The position numbers and the translations under genes are program-made. The notes below the pieces were generated by a model. The model did no database searches and was not told where the DNA came from. It saw nothing but the letters and a program-made list of their open reading frames with translations. Below, piece after piece: positions 1-14,646 of a stretch of 64,000 nucleotides of DNA. How positions within the stretch are numbered: the stretch's first letter is position 1; every line of letters begins with the position of its first letter. Source of the stretch: Pontederia crassipes (lineage: Eukaryota > Streptophyta > Magnoliopsida > Commelinales > Pontederiaceae); the NCBI GenBank assembly GCA_030549335.1, contig JAUKPH010000018.1, positions 5,890,001-5,954,000 of the forward strand, written 5' to 3'.

Positions 1-148
1 AGATCTATCACCTCTTAGGACACCCAAAGGTTGTAATAAGTATCTATAACTTATAGCTTTGAACCTAACTCTAAGACTCTAATCCCCAAGAGCGTTATCT
101 TTGATTGTAACGGTTCAACTTCGGATTGAAATAGAGTTAAAGTTCTGA
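1..148 (+). repeat. Reference monomer of the satellite
   Basis: First complete monomer, used here as coordinate standard. It opens with AGATCT at 1-6. Its two symmetry elements are the near-palindrome CTATAACTTATAG at 44-56 (6-bp arms, 1-nt centre) and TTCAA/TTGAA arms at 114-130 with a 7-nt loop. CpG sites are at 93, 111 and 122; the last lies at the centre of the second dyad. Dyad centres (50 and 122) are 72 bp apart within a monomer and 76 bp apart across the monomer boundary, close to half a repeat. The length is about that of nucleosome core DNA (147 bp). Whether the symmetry matters for chromatin is inference. Confidence 0.9.
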
Positions 149-2220
149 AGATCTATCACCTCTTAGGACACCCAAAGGTTGTAATAAGTATCTATAACTT
201 ATAGCTTTGAACCTAACTCTAAGACTCTAATCCCCAAGAGCGTTATCTTTGATTGTAACGGTTCAACTTCGGATTGAAATAGAGTTAAAGTTCTAAAGAT
301 CTATCACCTCTTAGGACACCCAAAGGTTGTAATAAGTATCTATAACTTATAGCTTTGCACCTTACTCAAAGACTCTAATCCCCAAGAGCTTTATCATTGA
401 TTGTAACGGTTCAACTTCGGATTGAAATAGAGTTAAAGTTCTAAACATCTATCACCTCTTAGGACACCCAAAGGTTGTAATAAGTATCTATAACTTATAG
501 CTTTGAACCTAACTCTAAGACTCTAATCCCCAAGAGCGTTATCTTTGATTGTAACGGTTCAACTTTGGATTGAAATAGAGTTAAAGTTCTAAAGATCTAT
601 CACCTCTTAGGACACCCAAAGGGTGTAATAAGTATCTATAACTTATAGCTTTGAACCTAACTCTAAGACTCTAATCCCCAAGAGCTTTATCATTGATTGT
701 AACGGTTCAACTTCGGATTGAAATAGAGTTAAAGTTCTAAAGATCTATCACCTCTTAGGACACCCAAAGGTTGTAATAAGTATCTATAACTTATAGCTTT
801 GAACCTAACTCTAAGACTCTAATCCCCAAGAGCGTTATCTTTGATTGTAACGGTTCAACTTCGGATTGAAATAGAGTTAAAGTTCTAAAGATCTATCACC
901 TCTTAGGACACCCAAAGGTTGTAATAAGTATCTATAACTTATAGCTTTGAACCTAACTCTAAGACTCTAATCCCCAAGAGCGTTATCTTTGATTGTAACG
1001 GTTCAACTTCGGATTGAAATAGAGTTAAAGTTCTAAAGATCTATCACCTCTTAGGGCACCCAAAGGTTGTAATAAGTATCTATAACTTATAGCTTTGAAC
1101 CTAACTCTAAGACTCAAATCACCAAGAGCGTTATCTTTGATTGTAACGGTTCAACTTCGGATTGAAATAGAGTTAAAGTTCTAAAGATCTATCACCTCTT
1201 AGGACGCCCAAAGGTTGTAATAAGTATCTATAACTTATAGCTTTGAACCTAACTCTAAGACTCTAATCCCCAAGAGCGTTATCTTCGATTGTAACGGTTC
1301 AACTTCGGATTGAAATAGAGTTGAAGTTCTAAAGATCTATCACCTCTTAGGACACCCAAAGGTTGTAATAAGTATCTATAACTTATAGCTTTGCACCTTA
1401 CTCAAAGACTCTAATCCCCAAGAGCTTTATCATTGATTGTAACGGTTCAACTTCGGATTGAAATAGAGTTAAAGTTCTAAAGATCTATCACCTCTTAGGA
1501 CACCCAAAGGTTGTAATAAGTATCTATAACTTATAGCTTTGAACCTAACTCTAAGACTCTAATCCCTAAGAGCTTTATCATTGATTGTAACGGTTCAACT
1601 TCGGATTGAAATAGAGTTAAAGTTCTAAAGATCTATCACCTCTTGGGACACCGAAAGGGTGTAATAAGTATCTATAACTTATAGCTTTGAACCTCACTCT
1701 AAGACTCTAATCCCCAAGAGCGTTATCTTTGATTGTAACGGTTCAACTTCGGTTTGAAATAGAGTTAAAGTTCTAAAGATTTATCACCTCTTAGGGCACC
1801 CAAAGGTTGTAATAAGTATCTATAACTTATAGCTTTGAACATAACTCTAAGACTCTATTCCCCAAGAGCTTTATCATTGATTGTAACGGTTCAACTTCGG
1901 ATTGAAATAGAGTTAAAGTTCTAAAGATCTATCACCTCTTAGGACACCCAAAGGTTGTAATAAGTATCTATAACTTATAGCTTTGAACCTAACTCTAAGA
2001 CTCTAATCCCCAAGAGCGTTATCTTTGATTGTAACGGTTCAACTTTGGATTGAAATAGAGTTAAAGTTCTAAAGATCTATCACCTCTTAGGACACCCAAA
2101 GGTTGTAATAAGTATCTATAACTTATAGCTTTGAACCTAACTCTAAGACTCTAATCCCCAAGAGCGTTATCTTTGATTGTAACGGTTCAACTTCGGATTG
2201 AAATAGAGTTAAAGTTCTAA

Positions 2221-4883
2221 AGATCTATCACCTCTTAGGACACCCAAAGGTTGTAATAAGTATCTATAACTTATAGCTTTGAACCTAACTCTAAGACTCA
2301 AATCCCCAAGAGCGTTATCTTTGATTGTAACGGTTCAACTTCGGATTGAAATAGAGTTAAAGTTCTAAAGATCTATCACCTCTTAGGACACCCAAAGGTT
2401 GTAATAAGTATCTATAACTTATAGCTTTGAACCTAACTCTAAGACTCTAATCCCCAAGAGCGTTATCTTCGATTGTAACGGTTCAACTTCGGATTGAAAT
2501 AGAGTTGAAGTTCTAAAGATCTATCACCTCTTAGGACACCCAAAGGTTGTAATAAGTATCTATAACTTATAGCTTTGCACCTTACTCAAAGACTCTAATC
2601 CCCAAGAGCTTTATCATTGATTGTAACGGTTCAACTTCGGATTGAAATAGAGTTAAAGTTCTAAAGATCTATACCTCTTAGGACACCCAAAGGTTGTAAT
2701 AAGTATCTATAACTTATAGCTTTGAACCTAACTCTAAGACTCTAATCCCCAAGAGCGTTATCTTTGATTGTAACGGTTCAACTTTGGATTGAAATAGAGT
2801 TAAAGTTCTAAAGATCTATCACCTCTTAGGACACCCAAAGGTTGTAATAAGTATCTATAACTTATAGCTTTGAACCTAACTCTAAGACTCTAATCCCCAA
2901 GAGGGTTATCTTTGATTGTAACGGTTCAACTTTGGATTGAAATAGAGTTAAAGTTCTAAAGATCTATCACCTCTTAGGACACCCAAAGGTTGTAATAAGT
3001 ATCTATAACTTATAGCTTTGAACCTAACTCTAAGACTCTAATCCCCAAGAGCGTTATCTTTGATTGTAACGGTTCAACTTCGGATTGAAATAGAGTTAAA
3101 GTTCTAAAGATCTATCACCTCTTAGGACACCCAAAGGTTGTAATAAGTATCTATAACTTATAGCTTTGAACCTAACTCTAAGACTCTAATCCCCAAGAGC
3201 GTTATCTTCGATTGTAACGGTTCAACTTCGGATTGAAATAGAGTTGAAGTTCTAAAGATCTATCACCTCTTAGGACACCCAAAGGTTGTAATAAGTATCT
3301 ATAACTTATAGCTTTGCACCTTACTCAAAGACTCTAATCCCCAAGAGCTTTATCATTGATTGTAACGGTTCAACTTCGGATTGAAATAGAGTTAAAGTTC
3401 TAAAGATCTATCACCTCTTAGGACACCCAAAGGTTGTAATAAGTATCTATAACTTATAGCTTTGAACCTAACTCTAAGACTCTAATCCCCAAGAGGGTTA
3501 TCTTTGATTGTAACGGTTCAACTTTGGATTGAAATAGAGTTAAAGTTCTAAAGATCTATCACCTCTTAGGACACCCAAAGGTTGTAATAAGTATCTATAA
3601 CTTATAGCATTGAACCTAACTCTAAGACTCTAATCCCCAAGAGCGTTATCTTTGATTGTAACGGTTCAACTTCGGATTGAAATAGAGTTAAAGTTCTAAA
3701 GATCTATCACCTCTTAGGACACCCAAAGGTTGTAATAAGTATCTATAACTTATAGCTTTGAACCTAACTCTAAGACTCAAATCCCCAAGAGCGTTATCTT
3801 TGATTGTAACGGTTCAACTTCGGATTGAAATAGAGTTAAAGTTCTAAAGATCTATCACCTCTTAGGACACCCAAAGGTTGTAATAAGTATCTATAACTTA
3901 TAGCTTTGAACCTAACTCTAAGACTCTAATCCCCAAGAGCGTTATCTTCGATTGTAACGGTTCAACTTCGGATTGAAATAGAGTTGAAGTTCTAAAGATC
4001 TATCACCTCTTAGGACACCCAAAGGTTGTAATAAGTATCTATAACTTATAGCTTTGCACCTTACTCAAAGACTCCAATCCCCAAGAGCTTTATCATTGAT
4101 TGTAACGGTTCAACTTCGGATTGAAATAGAGTTAAAGTTCTAAAGATCTATCACCTCTTAGGACACCCAAAGGTTGTAATAAGTATCTATAACTTATAGC
4201 TTTGAACCTAACTCTAAGACTCTAATCCCCAAGAGCGTTATCTTTGATTGTAACGGTTCAACTTTGGATTGAAATAGAGTTAAAGTTCTAAAGATCTATC
4301 ACCTCTTAGGACACCCAAAGGTTGTAATAAGTATCTATAACTTATAGCTTTGAACCTAACTCTAAGACTCCAATCCCCAAGAGCGTTATCTTTGATTGTA
4401 ACGGTTCAACTTCGGATTGAAATAGAGTTAATGTTCTAAAGATCTATCACCTCTTAGGACACCCAAAGGTTGTAATAAGTATCTATAACTTATAGCTTTG
4501 AACCTAACTCTAAGACTCTAATCCCCAAGAGCGTTATCTTTGATTGTAACGGTTCAACTTCGGATTGAAATAGAGTTAAAGTTCTAAAGATCTATCACCT
4601 CTTAGGACACCCAAAGGTTGTAATAAGTATCTATAACTTATAGCTTTGAACCTAACTCTAAGACTCTAATCCCCAAGAGCGTTATCTTCGATTGTAACGG
4701 TTCAACTTCGGATTGAAATAGAGTTGAAGTTCTAAAGATCTATCACCTCTTAGGACACCCAAAGGTTGTAATAAGTATCTATAACTTATAGCTTTGCACC
4801 TTACTCAAAGACTCTAATCCCCAAGAGCGTTATCTTTGATTGTAACGGTTCAACTTCGGTTTGAAATAGAGTTAAAGTTCTAA
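2221..4883 (+). repeat. 5-monomer higher-order repeat (740 bp)
   Basis: Marker variants recur every five monomers. GAGTTGAAG occurs at 2502, 3241, 3981 and 4721, and the GCACCTTACTCAAAG variant at 2577, 3316, 4056 and 4796, giving steps of 739, 740 and 740 bp. The 739 step comes from a one-base loss near 2671 (ATCTATACCTC). About 3.6 units are present. The same markers lie 8 monomers upstream (1318) and, for the second, 7 monomers before that (357), so the regular 5-mer grew out of a less regular neighbourhood. Confidence 0.85.
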
Positions 4884-6658
4884 AGATCTATCACCTCTTA
4901 GGATACCCAAAGGTTGTAATAAGTATCTATAACTTATAGCTTTGAACCTAACTCTAAGACTCTAAACCCCAAGAGCGTTATCTTTGATTGTAACGGTTCA
5001 ACTTCGGATTGAAATAGAGTTAAAGTTCTAAAGATCTATCACCTCTTAGGACACCCAAAGGTTGTAATAAGTATCTATAACTTATAGCTTTGAACCTAAT
5101 CTAAGACTCTAATCCCCAAGAGCTTTATCATTGATTGTAATGGTTCAACTTCGGATTGAAATAGAGTTAAAGTTCTAAAGATCTATCACCTCTTAGGACA
5201 CCCAAAGGGTGTAATAAGTATCTATAACTTATAGCTTTGAACCTCACTCTAAGACTCTAATCCCCAAGAGCGTTATCTTTGATTGTAACGGTTCAACTTT
5301 GGTTTGAAATAGAGTTAAAGTTCAAAAGATTTATCACCGCTTAGGGCACCCAAAGGTTGTAATAAGTATCTATAACTTATAGCTTTGAACCCAACTCCAT
5401 GACTCTAATCCCCAAGAGCGTTATCTTTGATTGTAACCGTTCAACTTCGGTTTGAAATGGAGTTAAAGTTCAAAAGATCTATCTCCTCTTAGGACACCCA
5501 AAGGTTGTAATAAGTATCTATAACTTATAGCTTTGAACCCAACTCTAAGTCTCTAATCCCGAAGAGCGTTATCTTTGATTGTAACGGTTCAACTTCGGAT
5601 TGAAATAGAGTTAAAGTTCTAAAGATCTATCACCTCTTAGGACACCCAAAGGGTGTAATAAGTATCTATAACTTATAGCTTTGAACCTCACTCTAAGACT
5701 CTAATCCCCAAGAGCATTATCTTTGATTGTAACGGTTCAACTTCGGTTTGAAATAGAGTTAAAGTTCTAAAGATTTATCACCTCTTAGGGCACCCAAAGG
5801 TTGTAATAAGTATCTATAACTTATAGCTTTGAACCCAACTCTATGACTCTAATTCCCAAGAGCGTTATCTTTGATTGTAACGGTTCAACTTCGGATTGAA
5901 ATAGAATTAAAGTTCTAAAGATCTATCACCTCTTAGGACACCCAAAGGTTGTAATAAGTATCTATAACTTATAGCTTTGAACCTAACTCTAAGACTCCAA
6001 TCCCCAAGAGCGTTATCTTTGATTGTAACGGTTCAACTTCGGTTTGAAATAGAGTTAAAGTTCTAAAGATTTATCACCTCTTAGGGCACCCAAAGGTTGT
6101 AATAAGTATCTATAACTTATAGCTTTGAACCCAACTCTATGACTCTAATCCCCAAGAGCGTTATCTTTGATTGTAACAGTTCAACTTCGGTTTGAAATAG
6201 AGTTAAAGTTCTAAAGATCTATCTCCTCTTAGGGAACCCAAAGGTTGTAATAAGTATCTATAACTTATAGCTTTGAACCTAACTCTAAGACTCCAATCCC
6301 CAAGAGCATTATCTTTGATTGTAACGGTTCAACTTCGGATTGAAATACAGTTAAAGTTCTAAAGATCTATCACCTCTTAGGACACCCAAAGGGTGTAATA
6401 AGTATCTATAACTTATAGCTTTGAACCTCACTCTAAGACTCTAATCCCCAAGAGCGTTATCTTTGATTGTAACGGTTCAACTTCGGTTTGAAATAGAGTT
6501 AAAGTTCTAAAGATTTATCACCTCTTAGGGCACCCAAAGGTTGTAATAAGTATCTATAACTTATAGCTTTGAACCCAACTCTATGACTCTAATCCCCAAG
6601 AGCGTTATCTTTGATTGTAACGGTTCAACTTTGGTTTGAAATAAAGTTAAAGTTCTAA

Positions 6659-9600
6659 AGATCTATCACCTCTTAGGACACCCAAAGGTTGTAATAAGTA
6701 TCTATAACTTATAGCTTTGAACCTAACTCTAAGACTCTAATCCCTAAGAGCTTTATCATTGATTGTAACGGTTCAACTTCGGATTGAAATAGAGTTAAAG
6801 TTCTAAAGATCTATCACCTCTTGGGACACCCAAAGGGTGTAATAAGTATCTATAACTTATAGCTTTGAACCTCACTCTAAGACTCTAATCCCCAAGAGCG
6901 TTATCTTTGATTGTAACGGTTCAACTTCGGTTTGAAATAGAGTTAAAGTTCTAAAGATTTATCACCTCTTAGGGCACCCAAAGGTTGTAATAAGTATCTA
7001 TAACTTATAGCTTTGAACCCAACTCTGACTCTAATCCCCAAGAGCGTTATCTTTGATTTTAACGGTTCAACTTCGGTTTGAAATAGAGTTAAAGTTCTAA
7101 AGATCTATCTCCTCTTAGGACACCCAAAGGTTGTAATAAGTCTCTATAACTTATAGCTTTTAACCTAACTCTAAGACTCTAATCCCCAAGATAGTTATCT
7201 ATGATTGTAACGGTTCAACTTCGGTTTGAAATAGAGTTAAAGTTCTAAAGATCCATCACCTCTTAGGACACCCAAAGGTTGTAATAAGTATCTATAACTT
7301 ATAGCTTTGAACCTCACTCTAAGACTTTAATCCCCAAGAGCGTTATCTTTGATTGTAACGGTTCAACTTCGGTTTGAAATAGAGTTAAAGTTCTAAAGAT
7401 CTATCTCCTCTTAGGACACCCAAGGTTGTAATAAGTATCTATAACTTATAGCCTTGAACCCAACTCTATGACTCTAATTCCCAAGAGCGTTATCTTTGAT
7501 TGTAACGGTTCAACTTCGGATTGAAATAGAGTTAAAGTTCTAAAGATCTATCACCTCTTAGGACACCCAAAGGTTGTAATAAGTATATATAACTTATAGC
7601 TTTGAACCTAACTCTAAGACTCTAATCCCCAAGAGCGTTATCTTTGATTGTAACGGTTCAACTTCGGGTTGAAATAGAGTTAAAGTTCTAAAGATCTATC
7701 ACCTCTTAGGACACCCAAAGGTTGTAATAAGTATCTATAACTTATAGCTTTGAACCTAACTCTAAGACTCCAATCCCCAAGAGCGTTATCTTTTATTGTA
7801 ACGGTTCAACTTCGGTTTGAAATAGAGTTAAAGTTCTAAAGATCTATCACCTCTTAGGACACCCAAAGGTTGTAATAAGTATCTATAACTTATAGCTTTT
7901 AACCTAACTCTATGACTCTAATCCCCAAGAGCGTTATCTTTGATTGTAACGGTTCAACTTCGGATTGAAATAGAGTTAAAGTTCTAAAGATCTATCGCCT
8001 CTTAGGACACCCAAAGTTTGTAATAAGTATCCATAACTTATAGCTTCGAACCTCACTCTAAGACTCTAATCCCCAAGAACGTTATCTTTGATTGTAACGG
8101 TTCAACTTCGGATTGAAATAGAGTCAAAGTTCTAAAGATCTATCTCCTCTTAGGACACCCAAAGGTTGTAATAAGTATCTATAACTTATAGCTTTGAACC
8201 TCACTCTAAGACTCCAATCCCCAAGAGCGTTATCTTTTATTGTAACGGTTCAACTTCGGTTTGAAATAGAGTTAAAGTTCTAAAGATCTATCACCTCTTA
8301 GGGCACCCAAAGGTTGTAATAAGTATCTATAACTTATAGCTTTGAACCCAACTCTATGACTCTAATCTCCAAGAGCGTTATCTTTGATTGTAACGGTTCA
8401 ACTTCGGTTTGAAATAGAGTTAAAGTTCTAAAGATCTATCACCTCTTAGGACACCCAAAGGTTGTAATAAGTATCTATAACTTATAGCTTTGAACCTAAC
8501 TCTAAGACTCTAATCCCTAAGAGCTTTATCATTGATTGTAACGGTTCAACTTCGGATTGAAATAGAGTTAAAGTTCTAAAGATCTATAACCTCTTGGGAC
8601 ACCCAAAGGGTGTAATAAGTATCTATAACTTATAGCTTTGAACCTCACTCTAAGACTCTAATCCCCAAGAGCGTTATCTTTGATTGTAACGGTTCAACTT
8701 CGGTTTGAAATAGAGTTAAAGTTCTAAAGATTTATCACCTCTTAGGGCACCCAAAGGTTGTAATAAGTATCTATAACTTATAGCTTTGAACCCAACTCTG
8801 ACTCTAATCCCCAAGAGCGTTATCTTTTATTTTAACGGTTCAACTTCGGTTTGAAATAGAGTTAAAGTTCTAAAGATCTATCTCCTCTTAGGACACCCAA
8901 AGGTTGTAATAAGTCTCTATAACTTATAGCTTTTAACCTAACTCTAAGACTCTAATCCCCAAGATAGTTATGTATGATTGTAACGGTTCAACTTCGGTTT
9001 GAAATAGAGTTAAAGTTCTAAAGATCCATCACCTCTTAGGACACCCAAAGGTTGTAAGAAGTATCTATAACTTATAGCTTTGAACCTCACTCTAAGACTT
9101 TAATCCCCAAGAGCGTTATCTTTGATTGTAACGGTTCAACTTCGGTTTGAAATAGAGTTAAAGTTCTAAAGATCTATCTCCTCTTAGGACACCCATAGGT
9201 TGTAATAAGTATCTATAACTTATAGCTTTGAACCCAACTCTATGACTCTAATTCCCAAGAGCGTTATCTTTGATTGTAACGGTTCAACTTCGGATTGAAA
9301 TAGAGTTAAAGTTCTAAAGATCTATCACCTCTTAGGACACCCAAAGGTTGTAATAAGTATATATAACTTATAGCTTTGAACCTAACTCTAAGACTCTAAT
9401 CCCCAAGAGCGTTATCTTTGATTGTAACGGTTCAACTTCGGGTTGAAATAGAGTTAAAGTTCTAAAGATCTATCACCTCTTAGGACACCCAAAGGTTGTA
9501 ATAAGTATCTATAACTTATAGCTTTGAACCTAACTCTAAGACTCCAATCCCCAAGAGCGTTATCTTTTATTGTAACGGTTCAACTTCGGTTTGAAATAGA

Positions 9601-10205
9601 GTTAAAGTTCTAAAGATCTATCACCTCTTAGGACACCCAAAGGTTGTAATAAGTATCTATAACTTATAGCTTTTAACCTAACTCTATGACTCTAATCCCC
9701 AAGAGCGTTATCTTTGATTGTAACGGTTCAACTTCGAATTGAAATAGAGTTAAAGTTCTAAAGATCTATCGCCTCTTAGGACACCCAAAGTTTGTAATAA
9801 GTATCCATAACTTATAGCTTCGAACATCACTCTAAGACTCTAATCCCCAAGAACGTTATCTTTGATTGTAACGGTTCAACTTCGGATTGAAATAGAGTCA
9901 AAGTTCTAAAGATCTATCTCCTCTTAGGACACCCAAAGGTTGTAATAAGTATCTATAACTTATAGCTTTGAACCTCACTCTAAGACTCCAATCCCCAAGA
10001 GCGTTATCTTTTATTGTAACGGTTCAACTTCGGTTTGAAATAGAGTTAAAGTTCTAAAGATTTATCACCTCTTAGGGCACCCAAAGGTTGTAATAAATAT
10101 CTATAACTTATAGCTTTGAACCCAACTCTATGACTCTAATCCCCAAGAGCGTTATCTTTGATTGTAACGGTTCAACTTCGGTTTGAAATAGAGTTAAAGT
10201 TCTAA
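6659..10205 (+). repeat. 12-monomer higher-order repeat, two copies
   Basis: Two adjacent 12-monomer units, 6659-8431 (1773 bp) and 8432-10205 (1774 bp). Shared rare variants in the same order include CCCTAAGAGCTTTATCATT, a 2-bp shortened AACTCTGACTC, the CCCCAAGATAGTTAT form, GTATATATAAC, AAAGTTTGTAATAAGTATCC with CTTCGAAC, and TCTTTTATTGTAAC. The units differ at scattered bases: near 7186-7204 against 8961-8975, and a one-base loss in CACCCAAGG near 7420 where copy two reads CACCCATAGG. Downstream of 10206 the order changes. Confidence 0.85.
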
Positions 10206-11833
10206 AGATCTATCTCCTCTTAGGGCACCCAAAGGTTGTAATAAGTATCTATAACTTATAGCTTTGAACCTAACTCTAAGACTCCAATCCCCAAGAGCAT
10301 TATCTTTGATTGTAACGGTTCAACTTCGGATTGAAATAGAATTAAAATTTTAAAGATCTATCACCTCTTAGGACACCCAAAGGGTGTAATAAGTATCTAT
10401 AACTTATAGCTTTGAACCTCACTCTAAGACTCTAATCCCCAAGAGCATTATCTTTGATTGTAACGGTTCAACTTCGGTTTGAAATAGAGTTAAAGTTCTA
10501 AAGATTTATCACCTCTTAGGGCACCCAAAGGTTGTAATAAGTATCTATAACTTATAGCTTTGAACCCAACTCTATGACTCTAATTCCCAAGAGCGTTATC
10601 TTTGATTGTAACGGTTCAACTTCGGATTGAAATGGAGTTACAGTTCTAAAGATCTATCACCTCTTAGGACACCCAAAGGGTGTAATAAGTATCTATAACT
10701 TATAGCTTTGAACCTCACTCTAAGACTCTAATCCCCAAGAGCGTTATCTTTGATTGTAACGGTTCAACTTCGAATTGAAATAGAGTTAAAGTTCTAAAGA
10801 TCTATCACCTCTATGGGCTCCCAAAGGTTGTAATAAGTATCTATAACTTATAGCTTTGAACATAACTCTAAGACTCTAATCCCCAAGAGCGTTATTTTTT
10901 ATTGTAACGGTTCAACTTCGGTTTGAAATAGAGTTAAAGTTCTAAAGATCTATCACCTCTTAGGACACCCAAAGGTTGTAATAAGTATCTATAACTTATA
11001 GCTTTTAACCTAACTCTAAGACTCTAATCCCCAAGATCGTTATCTTTGATTGTAACGGTTCAACTTCGGTTTGAAATAGAGTTAAAGTTCTAAAGATCTA
11101 TCTCCTCTTAGGACACCCAAAGGTTGTAATAAGTATCTATAACTTATAGCTTTGAACCCAACTCTAAGACTCCAATCCCCAAGAGCGTTATCTTTGATTG
11201 TAACGGTTCAACTTCGGATTGAAATAGAGTTAAAGTTCTAAAGATCTATCTCCTCATAGGGCACCCAAAGGTTGTAATAAGTATCTATAACATATAGCTT
11301 TGAACCCTACTCTAAGACTCTAATCCCCAAGAGCCTTATCTTTGATTGTAACGGTTCAACTTCGGATTGAAATAGAGTTAAAGTTCTAAAGATCTATCAC
11401 CTCTTAGGACACCCAAAGTTTGTAATAAGTATCTATAACTTATAGCTTCGAACCTCACACTAAGACTCTAATCCCCAAGAACGTTATCTTTGATTTTAAC
11501 GGTTCAACTTCGGTTTGAAATAGAGTCAAAGTTCTAAAGATCTATCTCCTCTTAGGACACCCAAAGGTTGTAATAAGTATCTATAACTTATAGCTTTGAA
11601 CCTCACTCTAAGACTCTAATCCCCAAGAGCGTTATCTTTGATTGTAACGGTTCAACTTCGGATTGAAATAGAGTTAAAGTTCTAAAGATCTATCACCTCT
11701 TAGGGCACCCAAAGGTTGTAATAAGTATCTATAACTTATAGCTTTGAACCCAACTCTATGACTCTAATCCCCAAGAGCGTTATCTTTGATTGTAACGGTT
11801 CAACTACGGTTTGAAATAGAGTTAAAGTTCTAA

Positions 11834-13609
11834 AGATCTATCACCTCTTAGGACACCCAAAGGTTGTAATAAGTATCTATAACTTATAGCTTTGAACCCA
11901 ACTCTAAGGCTCTAATCCCCAAGAGCGTTATCTTTGATTGTAACGGTTCAACTTCGGATTGAAATAGAGTTAAAGTTCTAAAGATCTATCACCTCTTAGG
12001 ACACCCAAAGGTTGTAATAAGTATATATAACTTATAGCTTTGAACCTAACTCTAAGACTCTAATCCCCAAGAGCGTTATCTTTGATTGTAACGGTTCAAC
12101 TTCGGGTTGAAATAGAGTTAAAGTTCTAAAGATCTATCACCTCTTAGGACACCCAAAGGTTGTAATAAGTATCTATAACTTATAGCTTTGAACCTAACTC
12201 TAAGACTCCAATCCCCTAGAGCGTTATCTTTTATTGTAACGGTTCAACTTCGGTTTGAAATAGAGTTAAAGTTCTAAAGATCTATCACCTCTTAGGACAC
12301 CCAAAGGTTGTAATAAGTATCTATAACTTATAGCTTTTAACCTAACTCTATGACTCTAATCCCCAAGAGCGTTATCTTTGATTGTAACGGTTCAACTTCG
12401 GATTGAAATAGAGTTAAAGTTCTAAAGATCTATCGCCTCTTAGGACACCCAAAGTTTGTAATAAGTATCCATAACTTATAGCTTCGAACCTCACTCTAAG
12501 ACTCTAATCCCCAAGAACGTTATCTTTGATTGTAACGGTTCAACTTCGGATTGAAATAGAGTCAAAGTTCTAAAGATCTATCTCCTCTTAGGACACCCAA
12601 AGGTTGTAATAAGTATCTATAACTTATAGCTTTGAACCTCACTCTAAGACTCCAATCCCCAAGAGCGTTATCTTTTATTGTAACGGTTCAACTTCGGTTT
12701 GAAATAGAGTTAAAGTTCTAAAGATCTATCACCTCTTAGGGCACCCAAAGGTTGTAATAAGTATCTATAACTTATAGCTTTGAACCTAACTCTAAGGCTC
12801 TAATCCCCAAGAGCGTTATCTTTGATTGTAACGGTTCAACTTCGGATTGAAATAGAGTTAAAGTTCTAAAGATCTATCACCTCTTAGGACACCCAAAGGT
12901 TGTAATAAGTATATATAACTTATAGCTTTGAACCTAACTCTAAGACTCTAATCCCCAAGAGCGTTATCTTTGATTGTAACGGTTCAACTTCGGGTTGAAA
13001 TAGAGTTAAAGTTCTAAAGATCTATCACCTCTTAGGACACCCAAAGGTTGTAATAAGTATCTATAACTTATAGCTTTGAACCTAACTCTAAGACTCCAAT
13101 CCCCTAGAGCGTTATCTTTTATTGTAACGGTTCAACTTCGGTTTGAAATAGAGTTAAAGTTCTAAAGATCTATCACCTCTTAGGACACCCAAAGGTTGTA
13201 ATAAGTATCTATAACTTATAGCTTTTAACCTAACTCTATGACTCTAATCCCCAAGAGCGTTATCTTTGATTGTAACGGTTCAACTTCGGATTGAAATAGA
13301 GTTAAAGTTCTAAAGATCTATCGCCTCTTAGGACACCCAAAGTTTGTAATAAGTATCCATAACTTATAGCTTCGAACCTCACTCTAAGACTCTAATCCCC
13401 AAGAACGTTATCTTTGATTGTAACGGTTCAACTTCGGATTGAAATAGAGTCAAAGTTCTAAAGATCTATCTCCTCTTAGGACACCCAAAGGTTGTAATAA
13501 GTATCTATAACTTATAGCTTTGAACCTCACTCTAAGACTCCAATCCCCAAGAGCGTTATCTTTTATTGTAACGGTTCAACTTCGGTTTGAAATAGAGTTA
13601 AAGTTCTAA
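11834..13609 (+). repeat. 6-monomer higher-order repeat, two copies (888 bp)
   Basis: Units 11834-12721 and 12722-13609 are each exactly six monomers. Both start with a CTCTAAGGCTC monomer, followed by GTATATATAAC (12021 and 12909), CCCCTAGAGCG, a TTTTAACC monomer, the CGCCTC / TTTGTAATAAGTATCC monomer, and a TCTCCTC monomer. The same ordered run occurs inside both 12-mer copies further left, so the 6-mer is a segment of the 12-mer that was amplified again. Confidence 0.85.
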
Positions 13610-14646
13610 AGATCTATCACCTCTTAGGGCACCCAAAGGTTGTAATAAGTATCTATAACTTATAGCTTTGAACCCAACTCTATGACTCTAATTCCCAAGA
13701 GCGTTATCTTTGATTGTAACGGTTCAACTTCGGATTGAAATGGAGTTACAGTTCTAAAGATCTATCACCTCTTAGGACACCCAAAGGGTGTAATAAGTAT
13801 CTATAACTTATAGCTTTGAACCTCACTCTAAGACTCCAATCCCCAAGAGCGTTATCTTTGATTGTAACGGTTCAACTTCGGATTGAAATAGAGTTAAAGT
13901 TCTAAAGATCTATCTCCTCATAGGGCACCCAAAGGTTGTAATAAGTATCTATAACATATAGCTTTGAACCCTACTCTAAGACTCTAATCCCCAAGAGCCT
14001 TATCTTTGATTGTAACGGTTCAACTTCGGATTGAAATAGAGTTAAAGTTCTAAAGATCTATCACCTCTTAGGACACCCAAAGTTTGTAATAAGTATCTAT
14101 AACTTATAGCTTCGAACCTCACACTAAGACTCTAATCCCCAAGAACGTTATCTTTGATTTTAACGGTTCAACTTCGGTTTGAAATAGAGTCAAAGTTCTA
14201 AAGATCTATCTCCTCTTAGGACACCCAAAGGTTGTAATAAGTATCTATAACTTATAGCTTTGAACCTCACTCTAAGACTCTAATCCCCAAGAGCGTTATC
14301 TTTGATTGTAACGGTTCAACTTCGGATTGAAATAGAGTTAAAGTTCTAAAGATCTATCACCTCTTAGGGCACCCAAAGGTTGTAATAAGTATCTATAACT
14401 TATAGCTTTGAACCCAACTCTAAGACTCTAATCCCCAAGAGCGTTATCTTTGATTGTAACGGTTCAACTACGGTTTGAAATAGAGTTAAAGTTCTGAAGA
14501 TCTATCACCTCTTAGGACACCCAAAGGTTGTAATAAGTATCTATAACTTATAGCTTTGAACCTAATTCTAAGACTCTAATCCCCAAGAGCGTTTATCTTT
14601 GATTGTAACGGTTCAACTTCGGATTGAAATAGAGTTAAAGTTCTAA

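Noticed and set aside
1-148. Origin of the 148-bp monomer from two 74-bp halves
   Set aside because: TTGTAA occurs at 31-36 and 105-110, exactly 74 apart, but an ungapped comparison of the halves gave only about 26 of 74 matches, little above chance for AT-rich DNA.
1-148. CENP-B box
   Set aside because: No match to the TTCG...A..CGGG core pattern was found in the monomer; TTCGG is present but without the rest.
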